Shown here piece by piece: positions 43,803-53,629 of a DNA stretch of 64,000 bases. How positions within the stretch are numbered: the first letter of the stretch is position 1; each line of letters starts with the position of its first letter. Under the pieces are notes generated by a model, which saw only the letters and a program-made list of their open reading frames with translations, was not told where the DNA came from and made no database searches. The position numbers and the translations under genes were made by a program. Source of the stretch: Bog-366 sp963722555 (GTDB taxonomy: Bacteria > Acidobacteriota > Terriglobia > UBA7540); assembly GCA_963722555.1 (NCBI GenBank), contig CAVRNQ010000006.1, forward strand, positions 930,001 to 994,000. The letters run 5' to 3'.

Positions 43803-45347
43803 ATGATGCCAAAAATAAGCGAGAACATGGTTCGGGGCGGCCGTAGGTGGAACGCGTTTCTTCTCCTGGGCACATGCTGGTGCCTAATGTGGGTATGCGC
43901 CCACCCTGCCCGGGCAGCGGCCGCGGCAGAGGAATCGGGGATTCCCATCGCGGTACATCCTCGAAACCCGCATTACTACATCTTCCAGGGCAAACCCACC
44001 GTGCTGATCACCTCGGCCGAGCATTATGGGGCAGTGGTCAACAAGGCCTTCGACTACGTTGCCTACTTGGACGCCCTCCACGCGTACGGCCTCAACTATA
44101 CCCGCATCTATCCCGGGTTCCTTTTCGAGCCCATCGGGAAGTTTGGGCCCGGGAACAATCTGGGGGTCAAACCCGCGAACCTCGTAGTGCCGTGGGGGCG
44201 CAGCCAGGTGGCCGGCTATGCCCTGTGCGGCAACAAGTTTGATCTCGACCGCTGGGACCCGGAGTATTTCAATCGGCTAAAGGACTTCGTGGCCAAGGCG
44301 GCCGAACGCGGCGTCGTAGTGGAGATTTGTTTTTTCAACGCCCAGTATTCTGACACCTGGCCGATCTCGCCTTTGTATTACGAAAACAATGTGCAGGGCG
44401 TGGGCAAATGCGATTACCAGGATGCCCAGACTCTGCGGCATCCGGAATTGGTGCAAAGAGAGGCTGATTACGTGCGCAAGATCACGCAAGAAGTCAATGC
44501 CTACGACAACGTCATTCTCGAAATCTGCGACGAAGCGCCGGACATCGGAAATCCCCCCACGCCGATGGCGGAAGCCGGGCAATGGGTTAGCCACTTGGTG
44601 GAGGTTGCGAAGCGTACCGAAAGTAGTCTGCCCAAGAAACATCTGATTGCGCAGCAGATGGAAGGGCCCACGGGAGGACCCTTCGATTTCGCGGCGCACC
44701 CGGATGTCTCGATCATCGTAACCCAGTATGTGTGGGAGGCAGGATTCCAGTGGGGTGGAATGAAAGGGCTCGATTATGCGTACGGGCGCAACAAGCCGAT
44801 CGAGTTTAATGAGACTGCCTATTATCCCTTCTGGTACAAGGGGGACAAAGTCGGTGATTCGCGGGTGGAAGCCTGGGAGTTCATGGTGGGAGGCGGAGCC
44901 AGCTTCAACCACTTGAACGCGCTGTATACGGTCGAGAACCCCGCCGGGAAAACACCCGACAACGCCCAGGTTCTGAGCGCCTTGAAATACCTCAAAGAGT
45001 TCATCTACAGCTTCGACTTCTCAAAGATGCACCCGGATATATCCTATGTCCTCAACGGAATTCCTCCGGGAACCTATTGTCGGGGCATGAGCGAGGAAGG
45101 AAAACAGTACGCCCTGTATCACCACCACAGCACCGGTGGGAGTGGAAGTCAGTACACCGTGACACCCGGGAACTACCAGGAGGATCTGCTGCTTACCTTG
45201 CCTGCCGGTACCTACAAGGCCGATTGGGTTGACCCGTCTACAGGTTCAGTCCTCCGCAGCGAGACGTTCCAGCACCCAGGAGGCAAGCGAACCCTGACCT
45301 CGCCCGGGCACACGGTGGATATCGCGCTACGCATCCAGCGGATTTAG
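43803..45347 (+). CDS. Secreted apiosidase-like TIM-barrel protein, paralogue 1
   Basis: 514 residues with a Sec signal peptide (AFLLLGTCWCLMWVCAHPARAAA-type, residues about 19-42). The catalytic-looking barrel begins NPHYYIFQGKPTVLITSAEH and contains NVILEICDEAPD (possible acid/base Glu) and KPIEFNETAYYP (possible nucleophile Glu). The last 90 residues (YALYHHHS, GTYKADWVDPSTGS) form the beta domain seen in apiosidase-like proteins. GGGGAGGA precedes the ATG. Its nearest relative is the next gene, to which it aligns along its whole length. The substrate is unknown. Confidence 0.82.
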   Translation: MMPKISENMVRGGRRWNAFLLLGTCWCLMWVCAHPARAAAAAEESGIPIAVHPRNPHYYIFQGKPTVLITSAEHYGAVVNKAFDYVAYLDALHAYGLNYTRIYPGFLFEPIGKFGPGNNLGVKPANLVVPWGRSQVAGYALCGNKFDLDRWDPEYFNRLKDFVAKAAERGVVVEICFFNAQYSDTWPISPLYYENNVQGVGKCDYQDAQTLRHPELVQREADYVRKITQEVNAYDNVILEICDEAPDIGNPPTPMAEAGQWVSHLVEVAKRTESSLPKKHLIAQQMEGPTGGPFDFAAHPDVSIIVTQYVWEAGFQWGGMKGLDYAYGRNKPIEFNETAYYPFWYKGDKVGDSRVEAWEFMVGGGASFNHLNALYTVENPAGKTPDNAQVLSALKYLKEFIYSFDFSKMHPDISYVLNGIPPGTYCRGMSEEGKQYALYHHHSTGGSGSQYTVTPGNYQEDLLLTLPAGTYKADWVDPSTGSVLRSETFQHPGGKRTLTSPGHTVDIALRIQRI

Positions 45348-45403
45348 TCCGGATTTCTCACCTGCGTATAAGGCGGGGGATTTCAAACGAGGAGGGTGGT
45401 CGC

Positions 45404-46879
45404 ATGTTGAAGAAAGCAGCGGGTCTGGGTTTTGTATGGATCCTCTTGGTAGCTCATGCCAATGCTGAGCCCATCAAGTTGCATCCCGCCAATCCTCACT
45501 ACTACCTGTTCAATGGTCAGCCGACTATCCTGATCACCTCGGCCGAGCATTACGGCGCCGTGGTCAATAAGGACTTTGATTATGTTCCCTATCTTGATGC
45601 GCTAAAGGCGTACGGGCTGAACTACACGCGCCTCTATGCCGGGGCGATGTTTGAAACGGTCGGGAAGTATATTGACGGCAACCCGCTGGGTCCAAAACCG
45701 CAAAGCCTGGTCGTCCCTTGGGCACATAGTAACGTGCCTGGTTATATATACGGCGGCAATAAGTATGATCTCGACAAGTGGGATCCGGCCTATTTCGCGC
45801 GGCTGAAGGACTTCATCGCCAAGGCCGCCGAGCGCGGTGTCGTGGTGGAGATCTGTTTCTTCAACGCGCAGTACTCCGATACCTGGCCAATATCGCCCCT
45901 GTATTACGAAAACAATATCCAGGGCGAGGGCAAGTGCTCTTACCAGGATGTCCAAACGCTCAAGCACGCGGACGTCGTGCGCCGGGAAAGCGACTACGTG
46001 CGCAAGATCACGCAAGAAGTCAATGCCTATGACAACGTCATCCTGGAAATGTGTGACGAGGCGCCGGACATCGGCAACCCTCCCACACCTTTGGCGGACG
46101 CGGGCCCCTGGGTGAGCCACCTGGTGGATGTGACCACCGAGGCGGAAAAGGACCTCCCCAAGAAGCACCTCGTGGCGGCGCAAGTGGAGGGACCAGTAAA
46201 TGGGCCGTTGGATCTGTCCGGAAATCCGAAGGTCGGCGTGATTGTGACCCAATACATCTGGCAAGCGGGATTCCAGATGGGCGGGATGAAGGGTCTGGAC
46301 CTGGAATATGCCCACAACAAACCCATCGAATTCAACGAGACCGATTGGTATCCCTTGTGGTACAGGGGCGACGCCATTGCGGACTCCCGCGTGGAAGCGT
46401 GGGAGTTCATTGTGGGAGGCGGAGGGAGTTTCAATCACCTGAATGGACGATATACGGCGGAGGACCCCGCTGGCAAGACGCCCGACACAGCCCAAATCGC
46501 GGGTGCACTGAAGAATCTGCGCGACTTCATGTACAGTTTCGATTTTCTCAAGATGAGCCCGCCGCCGACCTTCGTGCTCGGGGGAATCCCCGCCGGGACT
46601 TACTGCCGGGGGATCAGTGAAACCGGGAAACAATACGCCCTGTATCATCACCATAGCAAGATCAAGTCTGATAATACGAGCTCGTATGAGGCGAATCCCG
46701 GCAGTTATGTGGAGGATCTTGAACTGGAACTGCCGGGCGGCAAGTACAAAGCGGATTGGGTTGACCCGGCCTCCGGCGCAGTGCTGGGCAGCGAGACATT
46801 CACGCACCAGGGTGGCAACCGGATATTCACCACCCCCACGCATTCGGTGGACATCGCACTGCGGATCAAACGCGGTTAG
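45404..46879 (+). CDS. Secreted apiosidase-like TIM-barrel protein, paralogue 2
   Basis: 491 residues with a Sec signal peptide (KAAGLGFVWILLVAHANA). It aligns without large gaps to the preceding protein, including NVILEMCDEAPD, KPIEFNETDWYP and the C-terminal YALYHHHS and YKADWVDPASG blocks, so the pair arose by tandem duplication. Differences cluster in the loop after the signal peptide and near VPWAHSNVPGYIYGGN, which might alter the substrate. GAGGAGGG precedes the ATG. The TPR gene starts 29 bases after its stop. Confidence 0.82.
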   Translation: MLKKAAGLGFVWILLVAHANAEPIKLHPANPHYYLFNGQPTILITSAEHYGAVVNKDFDYVPYLDALKAYGLNYTRLYAGAMFETVGKYIDGNPLGPKPQSLVVPWAHSNVPGYIYGGNKYDLDKWDPAYFARLKDFIAKAAERGVVVEICFFNAQYSDTWPISPLYYENNIQGEGKCSYQDVQTLKHADVVRRESDYVRKITQEVNAYDNVILEMCDEAPDIGNPPTPLADAGPWVSHLVDVTTEAEKDLPKKHLVAAQVEGPVNGPLDLSGNPKVGVIVTQYIWQAGFQMGGMKGLDLEYAHNKPIEFNETDWYPLWYRGDAIADSRVEAWEFIVGGGGSFNHLNGRYTAEDPAGKTPDTAQIAGALKNLRDFMYSFDFLKMSPPPTFVLGGIPAGTYCRGISETGKQYALYHHHSKIKSDNTSSYEANPGSYVEDLELELPGGKYKADWVDPASGAVLGSETFTHQGGNRIFTTPTHSVDIALRIKRG

Positions 46880-46908
46880 CATCCTAGCGCTCGACGCGGA
46901 GGTGTGGC

Positions 46909-48069
46909 TTGGATCGGGTTGCGGTTCGCGTGCTCCTCGTGACGGTGCTGGTCGCCGCCGGCCCGCGGTTGACCGCACAGACGGTTGACAGCCAGGCCCA
47001 GGAGGCCTTCACGCGTGGGGTAGCCCTGCAGCAGAAGGGTGATTTGGAGGGGGCGCGCCAGGCCTACGAGGAAGCTCTGGGAATCGCTCCGCAGCGCGTG
47101 GATGTGCTTTCGAACTTGGGGCTTGTGTATTCCGAGATGGGGCAGCAGGAGCGTGCGATCAAGTGCTACCAGGAGGCCCTTAAGGTTGACCCCAAGCAGT
47201 ATGCGGTGCGCTTCAACTTGGGCATCGCGTATATGCAGGCAAACCAATATGAGCCGGCGCGGCGTGAGCTGGCCAAGGTGGTTGCGGCACAGCCCAATAA
47301 CCTCAGAGCGCATTACCTGCTCGGGCTCTGTCTGCTCAAGCAGGGTCGCCTGCCCGAAGGCACCGCTGAACTCGAGCGAGTGCGCCGAGCGAACGCCAAA
47401 GATTTAGACGTCAGTTACACCCTGGCCTCCGCCTACCTCAAGGCCAACCAATTGGACAAAGCTGAACCGATTGTCACTGGACTGGAAACAGTCGACTCAG
47501 CGGAAGCCCACTACATCGTGGGTTCTTATTATCTCGCGAAGTTCGATCACCACAGAGCCGTCCGGGAGCTGGAGATGGCTGTTAAACAAAACCCCAAGCT
47601 TCCGGAGGCGCACTCGCAGCTCGCCTATGCCTATTTCTTTGATTTCAAGTGGGACCTTTCCGTGAAGATGTGCGAGGAAGAATTGGCCCTATACCCCCAC
47701 GACGGGAACGCTATCAAACTGCTGGGTTCGCTCTATAGGCAGAGGGGACGACTGGATGAGGCAACCACGCTTCTGGACAAGGCGGCCCGCCAAAGCCCGG
47801 ACGACCCCGAGATTCTGTATCAAGTCGGACTTCTCGCTCAGGCCAAGAACGACTATCGCGTTGCAGTGGCCATTCTTGAGAAGGTCACCCAGTTGAATCC
47901 GGACTTCCCACAGGCTCACATTACACTCGTGCGGGTCTATACGAAGCTCAAGCGCCCGGAGGACGCCAAGCGGGAACAGGCGGCTGTTGACCAATTGAAT
48001 ATCGAAAGGAAGAACCTCCCCACGGTCCGCGACAAAGCCCTCTACGACGCCTTCAAGGTCCCGCAGTAG
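46909..48069 (+). CDS. Secreted TPR protein
   Basis: 386 residues starting at TTG 46909, supported by GGAGGT (46898-46903) 5 bases upstream. A signal peptide (VAVRVLLVTVLVAAGPRLTAQ) is followed by about nine tetratricopeptide repeats (for example AFTRGVALQQKGDLEGARQA and ALGIAPQRVDVLSNLGLVYS). It is likely a periplasmic protein-interaction scaffold. It is co-oriented and closely spaced with the two apiosidase-like genes, so it probably serves that system. Confidence 0.85.
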   Translation: MDRVAVRVLLVTVLVAAGPRLTAQTVDSQAQEAFTRGVALQQKGDLEGARQAYEEALGIAPQRVDVLSNLGLVYSEMGQQERAIKCYQEALKVDPKQYAVRFNLGIAYMQANQYEPARRELAKVVAAQPNNLRAHYLLGLCLLKQGRLPEGTAELERVRRANAKDLDVSYTLASAYLKANQLDKAEPIVTGLETVDSAEAHYIVGSYYLAKFDHHRAVRELEMAVKQNPKLPEAHSQLAYAYFFDFKWDLSVKMCEEELALYPHDGNAIKLLGSLYRQRGRLDEATTLLDKAARQSPDDPEILYQVGLLAQAKNDYRVAVAILEKVTQLNPDFPQAHITLVRVYTKLKRPEDAKREQAAVDQLNIERKNLPTVRDKALYDAFKVPQ

Positions 48070-48132
48070 AATCGCCTCGCAAGCGCTGGACTGCCGTGTC
48101 AACTGGAGTCAGGGGATGCGTGTATGGCGGGG

Positions 48133-51100
48133 CTAGGGTGGTTCACTGAGGCCGACGGCTCCTCTTCCTAAGGGCTGGGCCACGTATTGATTCAGCAGCC
48201 GGGCTCTGGCCAGTTCTCCTTCGGCGGACGGATCGCCCGCCGCCTTCAGCAGCATGCCGAGGGCGTAGTGGGCCATGACGAAGTCGGGGCGCAGGCGGAT
48301 AGCCGCCCGGAACCCTTCCATCGCTTCCTGTTTCTTACCCATCCGGCCCAGCACCACGCCTTGATTATAAGCGGCCATGAAGAAGCTGGGGTCAAGCTGC
48401 AACGCCTTGCGAAAGGCGGCTAGAGCCTCCTCCGGGCGCCCTTCGCCGGTGTATTTGATTCCCTCCGCGTTCAGGGCGGTGGCCTTACGCGTCGCGTCTT
48501 TGGACTCCTGCAAAGCCTTGACCTTCTCAAAGCACTCCTTGGCCTCCTCGGACCTGCCCTCGGCCTGTAGCAACGTGGCGAGGCTGTAGAGGGCATCCTG
48601 GTAATTGGGCCGGTAACTTAGTGCCCTGCGGTAGCTGGCCTCGGCCTGCGCACTCTGATTCAGGCGCCGATAGAGTTTGCCTAACTCGGCGTGCGCTTGT
48701 GCCAGGTCAGGTTTTAGATCCACCGCCGCGCGCAGTTGATTGCCGGCTTCGCCGTAATCCCCCTGGTCAAGCGCGATCCGGGCGAGTTCATAGTGAGAGA
48801 AGGGGTCGGTCGGATGCAGGCTGAGGGCTTTCTGGAAATGGACGGCCGCTTCGGGACGCTGCTTCTGCCCGGCCAGGACCAAGCCCATGCCGTAATGTGC
48901 AGCCCACATCAGCCGGTCCAAGTCGAGTGCTTTCCCGAAGTCCTCCAAAGCTTCAGCGTAGCGGTGGGAATCGTAATGGGCTTTGCCGAGGAGGACGTAC
49001 AGATCTGCATTCTGGGGAGCATAGCGGATTGCCGCCTCCATCTGCTGCGCTGCTGCGTAACTGTCGCCCTCGCGCGCGAGTATGGAACTTAGATCCACGC
49101 GCGCATCAACGTGGCCGGGCTTCAGTCGGAGGACTTCCACGAATTGATCGATGGCCGCCGGCAGATAGCCGCCTCCGCGGGTCGAGTAAGCCACCCCTAA
49201 GGCGTAGCGAGCGTCGACGAAGTCCGGCCGCAGTGCAACGGCCTCCGCCAATGCTGCGATGGCTTCCGGAGTCTTGTTCTGCCTCAGCAGGGCCACGCCA
49301 CGTTCGTACTCACGGTCCGCGCTCTGCGCTTCCGCCAGGTGAACGGGTGTTACAGCTCTGCGAATTGCCGGCTCTTCTCGAGCCTCGACCTGGACCCGGC
49401 CGGCGCCGACGGCATCTCTCGCGGCCGGAGAGCGTGGAGAGGTCCCGTCTTCCTTGATGTGCAGGATCTGGTCCGGTCTGGGGTTGTCAATCGTCTGCTC
49501 GATTCCACTGGGCCAGCGGATGTGAATTTCCCGAATGGCATCCTCGTCACCGATCCCGAAGGCCACCCGCCGGTCATTGGCAGAGGCATAGCTGCCGGCG
49601 GTGCTGACCGTCCGGTACTGAACCCGGCCACTGGCGGCCGTGAGCCGCACGCGGGCTCCGATCGCATCGCGGTTGCTTTTTGTTCCTTCGAGGTCCAATT
49701 CAATCCAGTGGTTCCGATTACCCCCTTCGTTCCGCAACAGGTGGGCCGGCTCCTTATAGTCGGAGACTACGACGTCAATGCGGCCGTTATTGTCGAGGTC
49801 GCCGAAAGCCGCGCCGCGCGCCGCCCAAGGTTGGCTGAAAACCTCCCCCGACTGAGATGAGATGTTCTCGAATTTCCCTCCCTGAAACTTCAGCAGCAAG
49901 GGCCGCTCGAGATAGTGGAGGTGGGGTTGCGTAATCTCAATGTTGTCCATCACATGACTGGTGGCGACAAACACCTCATTGTTGCCGTCATTGTCAAAGT
50001 CAAAGACATGGATACCCCAACCCCCGAAAGGGCGGGAAATTTCCGCGAGGTTGGAGGTTACACTGGCATAGCCGAACGTACCGTCCCCATTGTTGCGAAA
50101 CAGGGCAAAATACTCGTAGGGCAAGGCGGTGGTCAGGATATCCGGGAACCCGTCATTGTCCAGGTCAGCAAAGTCCGTACCCATGCCTGAGAAGGTATTG
50201 CCATCCTCGGTGTAACCTACACCAGCAATTGCCGCCTGCTCCGTAAAGGTGCCGTTGCCATTGTTCTTGAAGAGAAACTGCGGGAAGGCGTCATTAGCAA
50301 CATAGATGTCCATGAAACCGTCATTATTGAAGTCCCCGAAGGAAACGCCCAAGCCGTATCCCGGACTGGCCTTGATCCGGCTGGCCTCGCTCACATCTGT
50401 AAATGTCCCGTCGCGGTTATTGTGGAATAGGTAATTGGAGACGGCTTTGAACTCGTTCGGATGGCAATAGGCCCGCCCCCCCGGGACGTTGGGCCCGCAG
50501 ATCAATGCTCCCCTGGCAAAGTTCCACTGCAGGTACCGAGTCACAAAGAGATCGAGATACCCATCATTGTCGTAATCCAGAAAGCCGGCGCTCATGGCCC
50601 AGCCTTCGGTCTTGATGCCGGATTGTGCGGTCACGTCGGTAAATGTTCCGTCGCCATTATTGTGGTAGAGAATGCACCCGCCGTAGTTCGTGACGAACAG
50701 ATCAGGAAAGCCGTCGTTGTCATAGTCCCCCACGGCGGCGCCCATGCCATACCCTTTGCCCTTTACCCCCGCCTTTTCCGTCACGTCCGCAAACGTTCCA
50801 TCCCGGTTATTCCTGAACAACCTGTTCCAGTACGCGGGGTTGGACTTGTCGGGGAGCTGCTCATCCGTTTGAGGATTTCCCAGCGCCGCGCCGTTCACAA
50901 AGAACACATCCAGCCAGCCATCGCCGTCGTAATCGAGGAGCGCGACCCCGCCGCCCATCGTCTCGATCAAGTACTTGTTGGGCGTCGGCGAATTGCGGAA
51001 TTGGAAACGTAAACCCGCCCTATCGCGCGCTTCAACAAATCTGGCGTTTGAGGGGGGAGGGCGCAGCGGGTTTTTGACTGTGGGGGCAAGGACGGCTGCA

Positions 51101-51141
51101 CAGACAAGGAGAAGGCTCGTGCTTGCCCAGGGTGTTCTCAT
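48133..51141 (-). CDS. Secreted FG-GAP/VCBS-ASPIC/UnbV-TPR protein (CRTAC1-like)
   Basis: 1002 residues from ATG 51141 (a longer frame to 51228 would place 29 odd residues before the signal peptide TSLLLVCAAVLAPTV). Residues about 40-450 hold at least six FG-GAP/VCBS repeats with calcium-binding Asp loops (DYDGDGWLDVF, DYDNDGFPDLF, DFNNDGFMDIY, DLDNDGFPDIL, DFDNDGNNEVF, DLDNNGRIDVV). An ASPIC/UnbV domain follows (GARVRLTAASG, HIRWPSGIEQ), and then more than ten TPRs. It is probably an envelope or extracellular binding platform. It converges on the TPR gene at 46909 and diverges from another at 51258. Confidence 0.9.
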   Translation of the reverse strand: MRTPWASTSLLLVCAAVLAPTVKNPLRPPPSNARFVEARDRAGLRFQFRNSPTPNKYLIETMGGGVALLDYDGDGWLDVFFVNGAALGNPQTDEQLPDKSNPAYWNRLFRNNRDGTFADVTEKAGVKGKGYGMGAAVGDYDNDGFPDLFVTNYGGCILYHNNGDGTFTDVTAQSGIKTEGWAMSAGFLDYDNDGYLDLFVTRYLQWNFARGALICGPNVPGGRAYCHPNEFKAVSNYLFHNNRDGTFTDVSEASRIKASPGYGLGVSFGDFNNDGFMDIYVANDAFPQFLFKNNGNGTFTEQAAIAGVGYTEDGNTFSGMGTDFADLDNDGFPDILTTALPYEYFALFRNNGDGTFGYASVTSNLAEISRPFGGWGIHVFDFDNDGNNEVFVATSHVMDNIEITQPHLHYLERPLLLKFQGGKFENISSQSGEVFSQPWAARGAAFGDLDNNGRIDVVVSDYKEPAHLLRNEGGNRNHWIELDLEGTKSNRDAIGARVRLTAASGRVQYRTVSTAGSYASANDRRVAFGIGDEDAIREIHIRWPSGIEQTIDNPRPDQILHIKEDGTSPRSPAARDAVGAGRVQVEAREEPAIRRAVTPVHLAEAQSADREYERGVALLRQNKTPEAIAALAEAVALRPDFVDARYALGVAYSTRGGGYLPAAIDQFVEVLRLKPGHVDARVDLSSILAREGDSYAAAQQMEAAIRYAPQNADLYVLLGKAHYDSHRYAEALEDFGKALDLDRLMWAAHYGMGLVLAGQKQRPEAAVHFQKALSLHPTDPFSHYELARIALDQGDYGEAGNQLRAAVDLKPDLAQAHAELGKLYRRLNQSAQAEASYRRALSYRPNYQDALYSLATLLQAEGRSEEAKECFEKVKALQESKDATRKATALNAEGIKYTGEGRPEEALAAFRKALQLDPSFFMAAYNQGVVLGRMGKKQEAMEGFRAAIRLRPDFVMAHYALGMLLKAAGDPSAEGELARARLLNQYVAQPLGRGAVGLSEPP

Positions 51142-51257
51142 GTTACGGAGCGTGGCGCGTGCCGGACGTGGAGTTTTAGTGTACCATGGCGCGTGGTCAT
51201 GACAAACGCTCGATCGCTGACGGGACACCCGTGGACATGCTTGTCAACTCCGGCGAG

Positions 51258-52421
51258 ATGACCTTTCGCCACAGGAGTGGAATTCCTTCCAGCAGGCGGC
51301 CGGGGCGAACTTGTTCGCTGGCAATCGCATTGCTTCTGGCCATCAACATTCCTGCCGCCCCGGCGTGGGGAAGGCGGGCCCGGATCGATATCACTCAAAG
51401 GGCCGCACCTGCCTTCTACAAATCGAGGCAGGGGAGCGCACCTGCTCGCGCGACGCATTGGAAACGCGTGCTATGGCCGGGGCGCAATTCCGGCGCCCGG
51501 GGGGTTGCGGCCGTTGGCGCCGATTCCGCCCCCCGCGGCCCCTCGCGGGATGATGCGAGGATTCGAGAGATCAACAGACTGATTGACGCCGGGGAGCTTC
51601 CCGTAGCGCGTCAGAAGCTGGCCGGAGAAGTCACGCGGCATGGGGAGAGCTACCAAACACTTTTTCTCGAGGCTAAGATCCTTTTCCGGGAGCAGAAGTG
51701 CCGGGAATCACTCAAGGTCCTGGAGCGATGCTTATCTCTGGATCAGCATGATCCCGAACTTTACAAACTGGTTGCCTCGAATGCGATCCTCATTGATAGG
51801 ATGGATATCGCCGAGCAAGCATTGCAGACGGCTGCGCGGCTCGCTCCGGATGATTATCTGGTTCTATTCCACCTGGGAGCGCTTTATTACACCGACAGCC
51901 GCTTTCCTTCTGCCCGACCGCTGCTCGAAACATCCGTGAGCCTCAACCCCGAGTACGTTCCCGCACGGCTTTTCCTGGGCCTGACGTTGGAAGAACTTGG
52001 ACAGGAACAGACGGCGATAGATTGTTATCACCGGGCCATCGAAATGTCCGAGCGGTCAGGATCAAAGGGAGAGCAACCATATCTTTATCTGGGCCGGCTT
52101 CTCTATCGGGAGAACCGGCTGAATGAGAGCCTCCCTTATCTCCGGAAGGCCGTGCAGGCCAATCCCCGGTCCTGCGAAAGCCTGTGCCTTGTGGCGAGGG
52201 TTCTCAGCGCGCAAGGCCAGGAAGCGGATGCCTTGGCGGCCCTCCGGCAATGCACTGGGGCGGACCCGAACTACCCGGAAGCGCACTACCTCCTGAGCCG
52301 CGCTTACGTCAAGCAGGGACGAACCGGCGAGGCCGCAAGTGAGTTGTCCCTATTTCAGGAACTCAAGAAGCTGGAAGAGAACAAAAAGGATCCCCGGAAG
52401 AACCAGCGCGCCCGCCCATGA
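51258..52421 (+). CDS. Secreted TPR protein
   Basis: About 387 residues. The start is uncertain: ATG 51258 gives a normal signal peptide (SSRRPGRTCSLAIALLLAIN...AWG), while ATG 51186 and 51237 only extend the basic N-terminus. No strong ribosome binding site marks any of them. A low-complexity linker (to about residue 105) is followed by seven or so TPRs (YQTLFLEAKILFREQKCRES, YLVLFHLGALYYTDSRFPSA). The C-terminus is Lys-rich. It diverges from the FG-GAP/TPR gene and probably works with it. Confidence 0.78.
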   Translation: MTFRHRSGIPSSRRPGRTCSLAIALLLAINIPAAPAWGRRARIDITQRAAPAFYKSRQGSAPARATHWKRVLWPGRNSGARGVAAVGADSAPRGPSRDDARIREINRLIDAGELPVARQKLAGEVTRHGESYQTLFLEAKILFREQKCRESLKVLERCLSLDQHDPELYKLVASNAILIDRMDIAEQALQTAARLAPDDYLVLFHLGALYYTDSRFPSARPLLETSVSLNPEYVPARLFLGLTLEELGQEQTAIDCYHRAIEMSERSGSKGEQPYLYLGRLLYRENRLNESLPYLRKAVQANPRSCESLCLVARVLSAQGQEADALAALRQCTGADPNYPEAHYLLSRAYVKQGRTGEAASELSLFQELKKLEENKKDPRKNQRARP

Positions 52422-52560
52422 ACGTTAGGGGGAATCCACCATCGCAGCGCTGCCCACTCTTCCCTTTTTCGGTCTGGAGAATCCGCTCGCGGCACTCGGG
52501 GAGGTTGCGGTAGCGGCCGGAGTTGTTTTTGAACATCAACAGGTGGCGCAGGAGGATTGA

Positions 52561-53583
52561 ATGCAGACGAACCCTCAGGATAGAGAAATGGGAATCACGG
52601 TCAGCATCACTGCCGGAACGTACAAGGACGTAGAGGCCGTGGTGCTGGAGAGCGAATTGTTGCGGGTGGCCATCTTGCCTGGCTGGGGCGCGAAGATCGC
52701 TTCTCTCATCCACAAGAAAACCGGTCGTGAGTACCTCTTCCAGGCAGCCGGGGAGCGGTTCCGCAAGGGCGCCTACGCCACTCCTTATGAAAACAGTGAT
52801 GTCTCTGGTTTCGATGAGATGTTCCCGTCGATCAACGAATGCTATTGCGACGCCGCCCCCTGGGCCGGAACCCTGATTCCAGATCACGGCGAAGTTTGGA
52901 GCTTGCCGTGGAAGTGCGATGTCATAGGGTCACAAGTTCGCACCTCGGTTCACGGCGTGCGCTTTCCGTACGTTCTGACCCGCACGGCCGGTTTTGTTAC
53001 TTCGAACACACTTCGTCTTCTCTACAAAGTTGAAAACCTGTCGGCCTGCGACTTCCCCGCCATGTGGGCGGCCCACCCGCTTTTCAACATGACCGCGGGC
53101 ACGCGGATCATCCTGCCGGAGTCAGCGCGCCACATCATGAACACGGTGCCGGGCCCGGCCCTGGGCGATTATGGAGAAAGGTTCAGCTTTCCGCTCGCCC
53201 GGACCAAGCGCGGTCAGGAGTTGGATCTCTCGCGAATCCGCCCGAATGAAGGCAAGCTTTATTACAAGTACTTCTTCCTCGATGAACTCCAGGAAGGCTC
53301 GGCGATCATTCACGAGCCGAGCACTGGCGAGACCGTGGGGTTAGTGTGGCCCGTCGAGAAAGTTCCTTACCTGGGGATGTGGATTGATGAGGGCGGCTGG
53401 GAGGGGTGGTATCACGTCGCACCCGAACCCTGCACCGCGCCCTTCGACCGCTGGGACACCGCCCGGCAATGGGGCAGGTTGCCGGTCATCCCTGCTCTCG
53501 GGAGCCAGGAATGGGAACTGCGCCTGACGGTGGACCTGGTGAACAACCCGCGGCGAGTGGAGACGGACGGAACCATAGTGTAA
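52561..53583 (+). CDS. Aldose 1-epimerase/galactose-mutarotase-like protein
   Basis: 340 residues without signal peptide. The beta-supersandwich pattern of aldose epimerases is visible: VAILPGWGAKIASLIHKKTG near the N-terminus, SGFDEMFPSI, a candidate His/Glu pair in DHGEVWSLPW, and YLGMWIDEGG near the C-terminus. It would interconvert sugar anomers or act on a related hexose derivative. GGAGG lies 6 bases before the ATG. It is followed by a decayed methyltransferase-like gene and the GH36-like enzyme on the same strand. Confidence 0.82.
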   Translation: MQTNPQDREMGITVSITAGTYKDVEAVVLESELLRVAILPGWGAKIASLIHKKTGREYLFQAAGERFRKGAYATPYENSDVSGFDEMFPSINECYCDAAPWAGTLIPDHGEVWSLPWKCDVIGSQVRTSVHGVRFPYVLTRTAGFVTSNTLRLLYKVENLSACDFPAMWAAHPLFNMTAGTRIILPESARHIMNTVPGPALGDYGERFSFPLARTKRGQELDLSRIRPNEGKLYYKYFFLDELQEGSAIIHEPSTGETVGLVWPVEKVPYLGMWIDEGGWEGWYHVAPEPCTAPFDRWDTARQWGRLPVIPALGSQEWELRLTVDLVNNPRRVETDGTIV

Positions 53584-53629
53584 CAAACCTGCACACCATC
53601 GAACACGCAATCCCCTGGAGTAGTTTCCT

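Noticed and set aside
45602..46978. A 458-codon minus-strand open frame
   Set aside because: Antisense to the second apiosidase-like paralogue; the same antisense frame opens only because the two paralogues share codon bias.
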